28,638 bases of DNA, taken from assembly GCA_964655775.1 (NCBI GenBank), contig CAZZNQ010000053.1, positions 1 to 28,638 on the forward strand. The letters run 5' to 3'. Under the pieces are notes generated by a model, which saw only the letters and a list, made by a program, of their open reading frames with translations, did not search any database and was not told the DNA's origin. The position numbers and the translations under genes are program-made. How positions within the stretch are numbered: the stretch's first letter is position 1; each line of letters opens with the position of its first letter. This stretch comes from CAZZNQ01 sp964655775. Its GTDB lineage: Bacteria > Planctomycetota > Brocadiia > SM23-32. Positions 1 to 7,586 of the stretch are shown here, piece after piece.

Positions 1-266
1 GTCTTGACGAGGCTCGGGCCGAGATCCACCGGCTGACAGTGCAGCAGATGCGTGAACTTCGTGAGGTGCTCGATCCCGAGCAGAGGCGGGTCTGGATCGG
101 CATGATGCGCAACCGCGCGGAACGCGGCGGTATGCGAAGACGTGGACCGGCGCGGGGCCGAGGCCCGGAATCGGCACCACCGACGGCACGCCCCTTCAGG
201 GAAAGGCAAGGCGGACGGCCCGGGCGGCGCCCGCGCGCAATGGAACAACAGGAGGAACAGCAATGA
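1..266 (+). CDS. C-terminal part of a small LTXXQ/Spy-CpxP-like protein (partial)
   Basis: The frame is open from base 3 of the window to the TGA at 264-266, so only the C-terminal ~87 residues are present. The first part is an amphipathic helix with LTVQQMRELREVLDPEQRRV. The LDPEQRR piece resembles the LTxxQ motif of periplasmic Spy/CpxP/ZraP-type helical proteins, which bind unfolded proteins or metals. The last ~45 residues are an Arg/Gly/Pro-rich, probably disordered tail that ends in a Gln/Glu cluster. The stop codon overlaps the start of the next gene as ATGA, so the two are translationally coupled. The family call is an inference from a short motif. The signal peptide, if there is one, lies outside the window. 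Confidence 0.6.
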   Translation, partial: LDEARAEIHRLTVQQMRELREVLDPEQRRVWIGMMRNRAERGGMRRRGPARGRGPESAPPTARPFRERQGGRPGRRPRAMEQQEEQQ

Positions 267-1522
267 GAGCGAAAAGACTGAGTGCAGGTCTCGCGGTTCT
301 TATGGGCTTGGCTATGGCCGGCGGCCTCGCCATGGCCCGGGAATCCGATGAACGCGACGGCCCGGAATGGCGCCCGGAGCGTGGGCGTCCTGGCATGGGC
401 CGGATGCAGCGACGCGGCTGGGCAGGCCGCGACTGGGAACCAGGCCCGTGGGCCGATGGGAGCCGAGCCCGACGGCCGGAACGCGGACCCATGCTCAACC
501 GTCCGCGCCGCGGCCTTGAAGACCGAGAAGCGCTCCGGGGCCGACTCGAGCGCGGGCGACTGAGCGGCGGGCGGCTCGATCAGCGACGAATGCTCCGAAG
601 ACGCCTACAGCGCCGCCGCGGGCTCGGCGATGACGCTCGCGGATGGGGAACCCGGGGCTGGGAACCCCGCCGCTGGACTGGCAGGGACCGGCCCAGACAG
701 CACGGACGCGGCCCCATATTCGACCGTCCGCGCCGCGGCCTTGAAAGCCGGGAAGGGCCCCAGGGCCGCTTCGAGCGTGAAAGACCGCGCGACGGTCGGC
801 TCGGTCAGAGACGGATGCTCGGCAGACGCCTGCAGCGCCGCCGCGGGCTCGGCGATGACGCTCGCGGATGGGGCCGGAATGAACGTCGCCGTGACGGTGA
901 ATGGCAAAACTTCCGGCGTGGCCGCCTTGGCCGCGACCGCACGGCGCCGCTGCAGCGCCGCCACGGGCTGAACACAGCGCCACGTTGGCGTGGAGCCGGC
1001 CGCTTTGCCGCGCCGCGTTTGCGGAATCCGGGTCTCTCGCTCAGGGACGGGCAGGGGCTCCGTCGAGGGCCGGCCGTCGACCGGTTCGAAGGACGCGCGC
1101 CCACTATTCGGCGACGCATGTTCGAGGGTCGCGGTTGGGGGCGACGCCGGGCGCCCGGGTCCGACTATGACCGCGGGTACGGTCAGGGGCTGAGACGGGG
1201 TCCCGAGCTCGGTCGTGGTCGCGGATACGGCCTCCCCCGGCGCCCTGGTCTCGGCCGCGGACCGCGTGGGCAGGAGCAACCCCGACGAGGCATGGAACGC
1301 TTCCGTCCGCAAGACGACCGCCGACCCGAGGGCCGGCAGCGCCGGGCGCCTCAGGGACTCCGGGAACGTCTGGGCCGACGTCGCGGCCTGCAGGGCGAGC
1401 CCGAGGGCCGACGCCCGCCTGAAGGCCGTGGTTCGCGCCGCCGTGCGCGAGACGGCGATGGCGGTCCGCGCGACGAAGAGCGGCCCGCCCGAGACCGGGA
1501 ACGGGCCGACGAGGAGTCCTGA
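263..1522 (+). CDS. exported, extremely Arg/Gly-rich low-complexity protein with internal tandem repeat
   Basis: A 419-aa protein with a clear signal peptide: basic MRAKR start, hydrophobic core, and cleavage likely after AMA near residue 25. The rest is dominated by Arg, Gly, Pro, Asp and Glu with almost no hydrophobic core, so it is probably disordered and strongly basic. Motifs of the type LQRRRGLGDDARGWG, RPRRGLExRE and QGLRRGP recur; residues ~73-129 and ~148-204 are a direct repeat. GGAGG at 251-255 lies 7 nt before the ATG, which overlaps the previous stop. I do not recognise a family. The composition suggests binding to an anionic polymer (nucleic acid, acidic polysaccharide, phosphate or lipid A), but this is inference. 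Long open frames on the other strand reflect composition. The signal peptide, ribosome site and gene coupling support this frame as the real one. Confidence 0.7.
   Translation: MRAKRLSAGLAVLMGLAMAGGLAMARESDERDGPEWRPERGRPGMGRMQRRGWAGRDWEPGPWADGSRARRPERGPMLNRPRRGLEDREALRGRLERGRLSGGRLDQRRMLRRRLQRRRGLGDDARGWGTRGWEPRRWTGRDRPRQHGRGPIFDRPRRGLESREGPQGRFERERPRDGRLGQRRMLGRRLQRRRGLGDDARGWGRNERRRDGEWQNFRRGRLGRDRTAPLQRRHGLNTAPRWRGAGRFAAPRLRNPGLSLRDGQGLRRGPAVDRFEGRAPTIRRRMFEGRGWGRRRAPGSDYDRGYGQGLRRGPELGRGRGYGLPRRPGLGRGPRGQEQPRRGMERFRPQDDRRPEGRQRRAPQGLRERLGRRRGLQGEPEGRRPPEGRGSRRRARDGDGGPRDEERPARDRERADEES
481..873 (+). repeat. 225-bp-period tandem direct repeat inside the Arg-rich gene
   Basis: Units at 481-648 and 706-873 align at a constant offset of 225 bp (75 codons). 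They include identical blocks at 501-510/726-735 and a perfect 41-nt match at 608-648/833-873. The near-perfect DNA match, in frame, indicates a recent intragenic duplication. Confidence 0.85.
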
Positions 1523-1560
1523 CCGGCACTGACCCCTTTGTCCGAAAGGAAAACTGACCA

Positions 1561-2505
1561 ATGATAATCAGCGAAACGAAGCGAGTGTTGACCGTTGTCC
1601 TGGGATTGAGCCTGATCGCCGGCCTTGCGCTGGCACAGGAAGGTCAGGGCGCAGGCCGCCGGATTCGACGGGGAGACGGGCCTCCCGCCGGTATGGCTCG
1701 CCCGGAGCCCGGCGGCGCGAATCCACTGAGCCGTCTGATCCAGGCCGACGCAGTGGAGGCCCGGACCAGGAACACGGACAACGGCGTGGATGTGATCCTG
1801 ACGTCGGAGAGCGCCGAGGCGGTCGAGCAACTCCAGCGCCGGGCCGCCGCCGTTGTCGAGAGACTGAACCAGGCGCGTGGGCGCATGGGCGGTCGCGGAG
1901 GGGAGCGCAACTTCCAGGGCCGTCCCGGGCGCGGGAACAGGCCGGAAGGAGCCGGGCGGGGCGCGGGTTTCGGTCCACCGGAACGGGCCGGTCGCCCAGG
2001 TGCTGGGCGACGCGGCCCCGCTTTCGGCATCCTGCCGCTCCTGATTCGCGGCGACCTGGAACTCGAGGCGCACAACCGGGACAACGGCGTGGTGCTGCGG
2101 TTCACAACCGGCGATGCTGAGCTGGTGAAGCAACTCCAGGAAGGCGTCGCCGAATGGATCGAACAGGGCGGCGAAGGCAACCGAGAAGGCGGCGCCGGCG
2201 CCATGCGCCAGATGGTGCAGATTCTGGGCCAGGAGGGCGTTGACGTCGAGGTAAGGGAGCGTGACGCCGGCGTGTCCGTCAGCGTCACTTCGCGCAACCC
2301 TGAAGTGGCGGCGAGGATCAGGGAAATCCTGCCTCGCTACTTCGAGCAACTCCAGCAGATGGCGCGACGCATGGGCCAGGCAGGGGAACGGCCGGGTGAC
2401 CGCGGCTACCGCAACCGCGCCGAGGGTCCTCCGCGCGACGGATTTGGCCCGCGCAGAGGGAGGTCGGGAGAAGGCCGATTCGGGCCTCCGCCGCCCGAAC
2501 TCTGA
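1561..2505 (+). CDS. exported protein with three copies of an unrecognised ~50-residue domain
   Basis: A 314-aa protein with a signal peptide (residues ~1-25, cleavage near LALAQ). Three related segments start near residues 56, 158 and 218. Each has a beta-rich core of the type RNTDNGVDVILTS, HNRDNGVVLRFTT or RERDAGVSVSVTS, followed by an amphipathic helix (AVEQLQRR, LVKQLQEG, VAARIREI). Arg/Gly/Pro-rich linkers separate the first two copies and form the C-terminal tail. The gene lies 38 nt after the Arg-rich gene with AAAGGA about 10 nt before the ATG, so it is probably the third gene of one operon. I do not recognise the domain and assign no function. Shared composition and export suggest that the three products work in the same envelope compartment. 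Confidence 0.75.
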   Translation: MIISETKRVLTVVLGLSLIAGLALAQEGQGAGRRIRRGDGPPAGMARPEPGGANPLSRLIQADAVEARTRNTDNGVDVILTSESAEAVEQLQRRAAAVVERLNQARGRMGGRGGERNFQGRPGRGNRPEGAGRGAGFGPPERAGRPGAGRRGPAFGILPLLIRGDLELEAHNRDNGVVLRFTTGDAELVKQLQEGVAEWIEQGGEGNREGGAGAMRQMVQILGQEGVDVEVRERDAGVSVSVTSRNPEVAARIREILPRYFEQLQQMARRMGQAGERPGDRGYRNRAEGPPRDGFGPRRGRSGEGRFGPPPPEL

Positions 2506-2528
2506 GGGCGGACGGCGCCTGCCGTTGC

Positions 2529-2564
2529 GAACCGGGAAGTGAACCTCCCACCGCTTCCCGGTTC
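2529..2564. terminator. hairpin between convergent genes, probable bidirectional terminator
   Basis: GAACCGGGAAG (2529-2539) is matched exactly by CTTCCCGGTTC (2554-2564). Two further pairs, one of them G-T, leave a ~10-nt loop. It lies between the convergent stops at 2505 and 2583. No clear T-run follows on the plus side, so intrinsic termination is not certain. Confidence 0.55.
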
Positions 2565-2582
2565 CCCTTGTCGCGGTTGCGC

Positions 2583-4352
2583 TTAATCGGTCTCGGCGTC
2601 GACGGAAAGGCCCAGCTCTTGGAGCTGGTCTGCGACGACCGGGGAGGGCGCTCCGGACAGCAGGCAGATGGCCTTCTGGGTCTTCGGGAAGGCGATGGTG
2701 TCGCGGATGTCCTCCAGGCCCAGCATGGTCATGACCGTCCGGTCGAAACCGAACGCGATGCCGCCGTGCGGAGGCGCGCCGTAATGAAGCGCCCGCATAA
2801 AGAACCCGAACCTCTCCTCCACCTCTTCCTGGGTGTAGCCGAGTATCTTCAGGATCTGCATCTGGAGCTCGGGATCCGAGATACGGATGCTGCCTCCGGC
2901 GATCTCCTGGCCGTTCAGCACCAGGTCGTAGCTGCGCGTCCGGACGGAGGTCGGGTCGCTCTCCAGTCGGTCGGCCTCCTCGGCGATGGGGGCGGTGAAC
3001 GGATGGTGCGCGAAGGTGAGCCGGCCACTGACTTCGTCGTGCTCGAAGGCCGGCGCTTCGATCACCCAGCACAGGGCGTAGGTGTCGTCGGGCACCATGC
3101 CGCGGTCGCGGGCCACGCGCTGACGCAGGTGCGATAGTGCCAGGTTGCACACCTGTCGGCGGTCGGCTACCAGCAGCGCCAGCCCGCCGTCGGCGACGCC
3201 GAGCCTCTGGCAGACGGCCGCTATCTCGGCCTCGGAGAAGAACTTGGCCACGCCGCCCTCGGCCTGGCCGCCGCGCATCTTGAACCACGCGAGCCCGCCG
3301 GCGCCAAACTGCTTTATCCACTCGACCAGACCGTCCACCTGGCTCCGGGGCATGTCGGCACCGTCCGGCACTGCGATCCCGCGTACCTGCCCGCCGGATT
3401 GGACCGCGCTCTTGAAGACGCGGAAATCGCAATCCTCGGCAATGTCGGAAACGTCGCCGATCTCCAGGCCGAACCGCAGGTCGGGCGCATCCGTTCCGTA
3501 GCGCGCGAACGCATCGGCATACTGCATGCGGGGCAGCGGCGCGGTCAGATCGCGGTCCAGTATCTCCTTGAAGAGGCGCACCATGAGCCCCTCGGTCAGC
3601 GCCATGACGTCGTCCTGGTCCACGAACGACATCTCCAGGTCGATCTGCGTGAACTCCGGCTGCCGGTTCGCGCGCAGGTCCTCATCGCGGAAGCACTTGA
3701 CGATTTGGAAGTAGCGGTCGACGCCGCCGATCATAAGCAGTTGCTTGAACAATTGCGGGCTCTGCGGCAGCGCGTAGAAACGGCCGGGGTTCACACGGCT
3801 GGGCACAAGGTAGTCGCGCGCTCCCTCGGGCGTGCTCTGCGTGAGGAACGGTGTCTCCACCTCGACGAACCCCTTCTCGTCCAGATAGCGGCGCGCCGTC
3901 TGCATCATCCGGTGGCGGCTGTACAGGTTGCGCTGCATCTCCGCGCGGCGCATGTCCAGGTAGCGATAGCGCAGACGCACCTCGGTTGAGACCTCCGCCT
4001 CCTTCTGCACCTCGAACGGCGGGGTCTCGCTCGCCGCATGCACTTCCAGTTCCTGCGCGAGCATCTCTATCTCGCCGGTCGCCAGATCCGGGTTCTCCAT
4101 CTCGGGCGGCCGCCTTTCCACGCGGCCGCGCACGCTGATGCAGTACTCATTGCGCAACTGTCCGGCGCGCTGGTGGAGTTCGGCATCCGCCTCGGGGCGG
4201 AACACCACCTGCACGATCCCGGATCGGTCCCGCAGGTCCACGAAGATCACCCCGCCGTGGTCGCGCCGGTTGCCCACCCACCCGCTGAGGACGATCTCCT
4301 GGCCCAGGTGTTCCGCACGCGGCTGCCCGCACATCAGCGTTCGTTTCAGCAT
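2583..4352 (-). CDS. aspS: aspartyl-tRNA synthetase
   Basis: A class II synthetase that charges tRNA-Asp (589 aa, the usual bacterial length). It has an N-terminal OB-fold anticodon-binding domain (GWVGNRRDHGG near residues 24-34). The catalytic core has motif 2 (FRDEDLRANRQPEFTQID), an inserted bacterial GAD-type domain, and motif 3 (GIAFGFDRTVMTML). The frame continues upstream to 4463, but family alignment places the start at MLKRT. A GAGGT site lies 5 nt before that ATG. His32 corresponds to a position that is His in the non-discriminating Pseudomonas aeruginosa enzyme and Leu in E. coli, so misacylation of tRNA-Asn is possible. It is downstream of hisS and a HEAT-repeat gene on the same strand, with a 97-nt leader containing competing inverted repeats. 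Confidence 0.96.
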   Translation of the reverse strand: MLKRTLMCGQPRAEHLGQEIVLSGWVGNRRDHGGVIFVDLRDRSGIVQVVFRPEADAELHQRAGQLRNEYCISVRGRVERRPPEMENPDLATGEIEMLAQELEVHAASETPPFEVQKEAEVSTEVRLRYRYLDMRRAEMQRNLYSRHRMMQTARRYLDEKGFVEVETPFLTQSTPEGARDYLVPSRVNPGRFYALPQSPQLFKQLLMIGGVDRYFQIVKCFRDEDLRANRQPEFTQIDLEMSFVDQDDVMALTEGLMVRLFKEILDRDLTAPLPRMQYADAFARYGTDAPDLRFGLEIGDVSDIAEDCDFRVFKSAVQSGGQVRGIAVPDGADMPRSQVDGLVEWIKQFGAGGLAWFKMRGGQAEGGVAKFFSEAEIAAVCQRLGVADGGLALLVADRRQVCNLALSHLRQRVARDRGMVPDDTYALCWVIEAPAFEHDEVSGRLTFAHHPFTAPIAEEADRLESDPTSVRTRSYDLVLNGQEIAGGSIRISDPELQMQILKILGYTQEEVEERFGFFMRALHYGAPPHGGIAFGFDRTVMTMLGLEDIRDTIAFPKTQKAICLLSGAPSPVVADQLQELGLSVDAETD

Positions 4353-4391
4353 GTTGACCTCTGCGATCTTCGCGCTTGCCATTAGGATCAT

Positions 4392-4434
4392 GAACGGGAC
4401 GCACCGTCCCGTCGGTTGCAGTTGAGTCCCGTTC
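4392..4434 (-). promoter_or_regulatory. competing inverted repeats in the aspS leader
   Basis: On the transcript (minus) strand, GTCCCGTTC (4400-4392) can pair with the nearby ACGGGAC (4412-4406, 5-nt loop) or, more extensively, with GAACGGGAC (4434-4426). The two structures are mutually exclusive and sit ~40 nt before the aspS start. No T-box consensus or U-run is visible. A role in attenuation or RNA processing is only a suggestion. Confidence 0.35.
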
Positions 4435-4449
4435 GGCGGATGCCGACGG

Positions 4450-5202
4450 TTACAGGCGCTCATTCACACGCACGGACCGCTCGGCGATGGCCGTAACGCT
4501 CTTGCGCAGTTCCAGCGGGCTGAGCGCCCGGCGCAGTATAGTATTGAACATCACGAAGTACGGCAGGCCATCGACCTCGCGCAGGCCGACGGCCCCGTAA
4601 GGCATCCGCACGTTCTCGCGCAGGGCGACCTCGTACCGGTCCGGATGCGCTTCGCCGCACAGCGAGTATATCACAACGATCTCCGAGCCCTCGTGGTCCC
4701 TTCCGCCGAAAACGACCGAGACCTGCTGCCTGCGACCGCCCGCCACCTCCAGCCGGACGACACTGTGGCCTCCGCTCTGTCGGTCGACATCTGCGGAGAG
4801 GCCCGCTAGCGCCCTGTCGAGCAACTCGTCGTCGGGCAATTCCTCCTGAGGCGCCGCCTCGTCCAAGACCGCGTCGGCGTCCTCGGATCTGTGCCAGGCG
4901 AGCCAGTCCCGTTCGATGAAGCCCAGGTCGCGGCGCGCGATGCCGACCAGTGCATCATGGGCCACGGTCTGGTACTCGTTGTCTTCCAGGTAGGCAGCCA
5001 GCGCCGGCACGGCCCGACGGTCGCCGATCTGCCCCAGACAGTTGATCATCGTCCACCGTGCCGCATCCTCTTCGCTATCCAGTGCTTGCAGCAACGGCTC
5101 AACGGCGTCCTCGCCGGCCGCAACAAGCTCATCTGCAGCCGCGCTGCGCGTGCGGAAGCTGCGCAGCCTGGTAATCAGAGCGTGTACGGAGTCACTATCC
5201 AT
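4450..5202 (-). CDS. HEAT-repeat protein with a C-terminal YbjN/secretion-chaperone-like domain
   Basis: A 250-aa protein. Residues ~5-90 are Ala/Leu-rich helical pairs of the HEAT/PBS-lyase type (AVEPLLQALDSEEDAARW, CLGQIGDRRAVPALAAYLED). An acidic linker follows. The last ~115 residues form an alpha/beta domain (QQVSVVFGG, EIVVIYSLCGE, GAVGLREVDGLPYFVMFNT) that recalls YbjN or type III secretion chaperone folds, by inference. The frame is open up to 5292, inside hisS. The start is placed at MDSDSV because GGGAGA lies just before this ATG and leaves a 26-nt gap from hisS. It lies between two class II tRNA synthetase genes on the same strand and is presumably co-transcribed. Function unknown; HEAT repeats usually mediate protein contacts. 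Confidence 0.8.
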   Translation of the reverse strand: MDSDSVHALITRLRSFRTRSAAADELVAAGEDAVEPLLQALDSEEDAARWTMINCLGQIGDRRAVPALAAYLEDNEYQTVAHDALVGIARRDLGFIERDWLAWHRSEDADAVLDEAAPQEELPDDELLDRALAGLSADVDRQSGGHSVVRLEVAGGRRQQVSVVFGGRDHEGSEIVVIYSLCGEAHPDRYEVALRENVRMPYGAVGLREVDGLPYFVMFNTILRRALSPLELRKSVTAIAERSVRVNERL

Positions 5203-5228
5203 TCTCCCGGGATCCCCAGACCTGCAGT

Positions 5229-6512
5229 CTAGCGGTTCTGACTCAGGAACTGCTGCACCTCGGCCACGAAATCGTCGCGGCCCGCGGACCACTGGCTGCC
5301 GCCCTCCATATCCTTAAGCGTTACCGTCCCGGCCTCAAGCTCGTTGCCGCCCATCAGCAGGCAAAGGGCGGCTCCCAGCCGGTTGGCCACCCGCAGTTGC
5401 GACTTGCCGCTGCGGCCTTCGTAATCCGTATCGGCCGCGATGCCCGCCCGGCGCAGTTCGGTCGCCAGTTCGAAGCACGCCGCCCGCGCCTCATCGTCGA
5501 AGCAGATCACGTAAACGTCGGTCTGCGGCGAGCTATCCTCGGGCTCGCCCAGTTCGCTCTCCATCGCCAGGAGCGTAGGCTCCACGCCGAGGGCGAATCC
5601 AACGCACGGGATGTCGGGCCCGCCCAGCAGGGCCACCAGGTCGTCGTATCTTCCGCCGCCGCCGACGGCGTCTCGGGCTCCGATGCCGGAGTGCTTTATC
5701 TCGAAAACGGTCCTCGTGTAGTAGTCCAGCCCGCGCACGAGGTGCTGGTCCTCGAAGTATGCCACCCCGACGGCATCCAGCGCCGCCTTCAGCCGCGCGT
5801 GATGGTCCGAGCAGGCATCGCACAGAGCGTCCGTCAGCGGAGGCAGGAGCGCCGTCACCTCCCGACAGCGCGGGTTGTTGCAGTCGAGCACCCGGAACAC
5901 GTTCCTGTCCATGCGTCGGATGCAGTCCTCGCAGAGCGAGTCCAGGTGCGGTTGCAGGGCGTTCCGCATGCTCCGGCGCAGATCGTCGCGGCAATCGGCG
6001 CACCCGATGGAGTTGATGTGGAGCCTGATGTCGCTTAGCCCCGCCTCGCGGAACAGATCCATGGCCAGCACGATGGTCTCGGCATCCGCAAGCGGGCTGT
6101 CGCTGCCGATCACTTCGACGCCGATCTGGTGGAACTGGCGCAGGCGCCCCTTCTGCGGGCGCTCGCGGCGGAACATCGGGCCGATGTAGTAGAACTTCTG
6201 GAACGTCTGCTGCTTGTGGAGGCTGTTCTCGAGATAGCTGCGGATGACGGGCGGGGTGCCTTCGGGGCGGAGCGTCAGGCTCTCGCCTTCGCCGGCCGGG
6301 ATGGAATACATCTGTTTCTCGACGATGTCGGTGGTGTCGCCGGTGCCCTTTACGAACAACCTGGTGTCTTCGAACACCGGAGTACGAATCTGCCCGTACC
6401 CGTAGCTTTCGAACAGAGTGCACGCGGCGCTGCAGAGCCGACGCCAGTGCGACCACTGGGCGGGCAGCAGGTCCTCGGTGCCCAGAACTGCTTTTATCTC
6501 TTGCTCAGTCAT
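5229..6512 (-). CDS. hisS: histidyl-tRNA synthetase
   Basis: A class II synthetase of 427 aa, normal for bacteria. It begins with the GTEDLLPAQ segment (residues 11-19). Motif 1/2 elements follow: RPEGTPPVIRSYLEN at 82-96 and YYIGPMFRRERPQKGRLRQF at 108-127. The histidine-specific VRGLDYYTRTVFEI and GGGGRYDDL blocks are near 260-290, then a C-terminal anticodon-binding domain. The insertion domain contains several Cys pairs (CADC, CEDC, CDAC) of the kind seen in many bacterial HisRS proteins. It is 57 nt downstream of the LolA-like gene and 26 nt upstream of the HEAT-repeat gene. No strong ribosome site is visible before the ATG. hisS and aspS are neighbours in many bacteria; here an extra gene separates them. 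Confidence 0.96.
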   Translation of the reverse strand: MTEQEIKAVLGTEDLLPAQWSHWRRLCSAACTLFESYGYGQIRTPVFEDTRLFVKGTGDTTDIVEKQMYSIPAGEGESLTLRPEGTPPVIRSYLENSLHKQQTFQKFYYIGPMFRRERPQKGRLRQFHQIGVEVIGSDSPLADAETIVLAMDLFREAGLSDIRLHINSIGCADCRDDLRRSMRNALQPHLDSLCEDCIRRMDRNVFRVLDCNNPRCREVTALLPPLTDALCDACSDHHARLKAALDAVGVAYFEDQHLVRGLDYYTRTVFEIKHSGIGARDAVGGGGRYDDLVALLGGPDIPCVGFALGVEPTLLAMESELGEPEDSSPQTDVYVICFDDEARAACFELATELRRAGIAADTDYEGRSGKSQLRVANRLGAALCLLMGGNELEAGTVTLKDMEGGSQWSAGRDDFVAEVQQFLSQNR

Positions 6513-6569
6513 ACATCGGGGGGCCTGCCGCCCGTTGAGACGTCAACATCAGCAACTGCAGAACCAGCC

Positions 6570-7457
6570 CTATAGTGTCAGCTCGACGGGCGTCACACCC
6601 TCGGGATAGATGTCCTTGAACGTGCCCTCGGCTACGTCGGGATCGGCCACGAACTCCTCCAGCACCGCCGTCTCTCTGCGGAAGGGGTACATTTCTCCCT
6701 GGTATGGCGCGAAGTAGGTGCGCTTCGCGGAACGGGTCAGGTACACGCCCGATTCGTCGCGCTCAACGTTCTCCGCAGTGTAGAGCGAGAGACGGTTGCC
6801 GTCGGCATCGAAGAACTCCGCCTTCTGGATGAGGTAGCCCATCTCGGGGAGGACCTCAATCTTAACCATCTCGAAGTCGCGTTCCAGGCGGTTTCTGCGC
6901 TTGACCGGTGCCTCGACGACGATTACAGCGGCGCCGTCGGCATTCTTCGTCTCCTCGGCCTTGGCGTCCTTGGTGCCGGCGATCTCCGACACGGTGCCCA
7001 CATCCAGCGCCTCGGCGAGCGAGATGTGGTTGGCTCGCGGTTGTCTGGCTGAGGGAAGCAGTGAGCCCTTACGGTACATGGCGCCCTGGGACTGCCGATC
7101 GTACATCCAGGTGGTCGTGCCGTCGTAAGCCACGATGTCGTCACTGCTCTTGAGCACTCTCTCGTCGATCTTCTTGCCGCCGTAGAAGCTGATCCGCTTC
7201 TCGTAGGTCTGGTCCTGACGGTACTTCCTGCCATCGAAGACCCACGTTGTGCGCACAGTGGTGCGCTCCATCGGATCCTCGCCCAATGTAGGGTCAAAGC
7301 GCTGGCTGGTCGTCACAACGGTGCTGCGGTAGTCGTCAACCTTGGCGCGCTCCTGCTTCGCCTTTTCCACAACATCAGTGGCTGAGATCGCCAGTGCTAC
7401 CTGGCCAACCAACGTCAGTGCGGCCACAACACCTGCTACGGTCATCGTTCTGCGCAT
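6570..7457 (-). CDS. exported LolA/LppX-like outer-membrane lipoprotein-sorting family protein
   Basis: A 295-aa protein with a classical signal peptide (MRRTM, hydrophobic core, cleavage after residue ~23 at ALA). No lipobox Cys is present, so it is probably soluble and periplasmic. The mature part shows the LolA-type pattern of an N-terminal helix (VVEKAKQERAKVDDYRS) and successive beta strands. One stretch, GYLIQKAEFFDADGNRLSLY, matches the typical G-x-L-x-K-x-E-F-x-D-x-D-G-N segment. LolA-fold proteins bind lipid acyl chains in a half-barrel; the exact ligand is unknown, and this is not a canonical short LolA. GAGGAGG lies 8 nt before the ATG. It is the first gene of the hisS-aspS run and has a good sigma70-like promoter at 7587-7615. 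Confidence 0.75.
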   Translation of the reverse strand: MRRTMTVAGVVAALTLVGQVALAISATDVVEKAKQERAKVDDYRSTVVTTSQRFDPTLGEDPMERTTVRTTWVFDGRKYRQDQTYEKRISFYGGKKIDERVLKSSDDIVAYDGTTTWMYDRQSQGAMYRKGSLLPSARQPRANHISLAEALDVGTVSEIAGTKDAKAEETKNADGAAVIVVEAPVKRRNRLERDFEMVKIEVLPEMGYLIQKAEFFDADGNRLSLYTAENVERDESGVYLTRSAKRTYFAPYQGEMYPFRRETAVLEEFVADPDVAEGTFKDIYPEGVTPVELTL

Positions 7458-7519
7458 CGAACCCGCCTCCTCAATCTGGAAAGCGACAACGAGTCAGTCA
7501 ACCCGCTGAGATATCAAAC

Positions 7520-7535
7520 GGGCATGATCATGCCC
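7520..7535. promoter_or_regulatory. perfect 16-bp palindrome, possible operator
   Basis: GGGCATGATCATGCCC equals its own reverse complement. It lies ~45 bp downstream of the predicted minus-strand transcription start and 62 bp before the LolA-like start codon. This position suits a repressor operator or a short RNA hairpin. No regulator gene is adjacent. Confidence 0.4.
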
Positions 7536-7586
7536 TGTTACTTTGCACGTGGGCGCTATCGGCGATTCCCAAGTCGAAGCCGGTGC

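Noticed and set aside
605..1561. 318-codon minus-strand frame opposite the Arg-rich gene
   Set aside because: Without a signal peptide or ribosome site. Its Ala/Pro/Ser/Thr-rich sequence mirrors the Arg/Gly codons of the opposite strand. The plus-strand gene has a signal peptide, GGAGG and coupling to its neighbour.
1351..3432. 693-codon minus-strand open frame crossing the Arg-rich, repeat-domain and aspS genes
   Set aside because: It overlaps aspS in another frame, has no ribosome site, and has a low-complexity Arg/Pro/His composition typical of antisense frames in high-GC DNA.
4353..4463. Longer AspRS N-terminus or a T-box leader for aspS
   Set aside because: The extra 37 residues have no counterpart in the family, and GAGGT lies before the internal ATG. 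No T-box consensus or specifier-loop layout was found, so only competing hairpins are reported.
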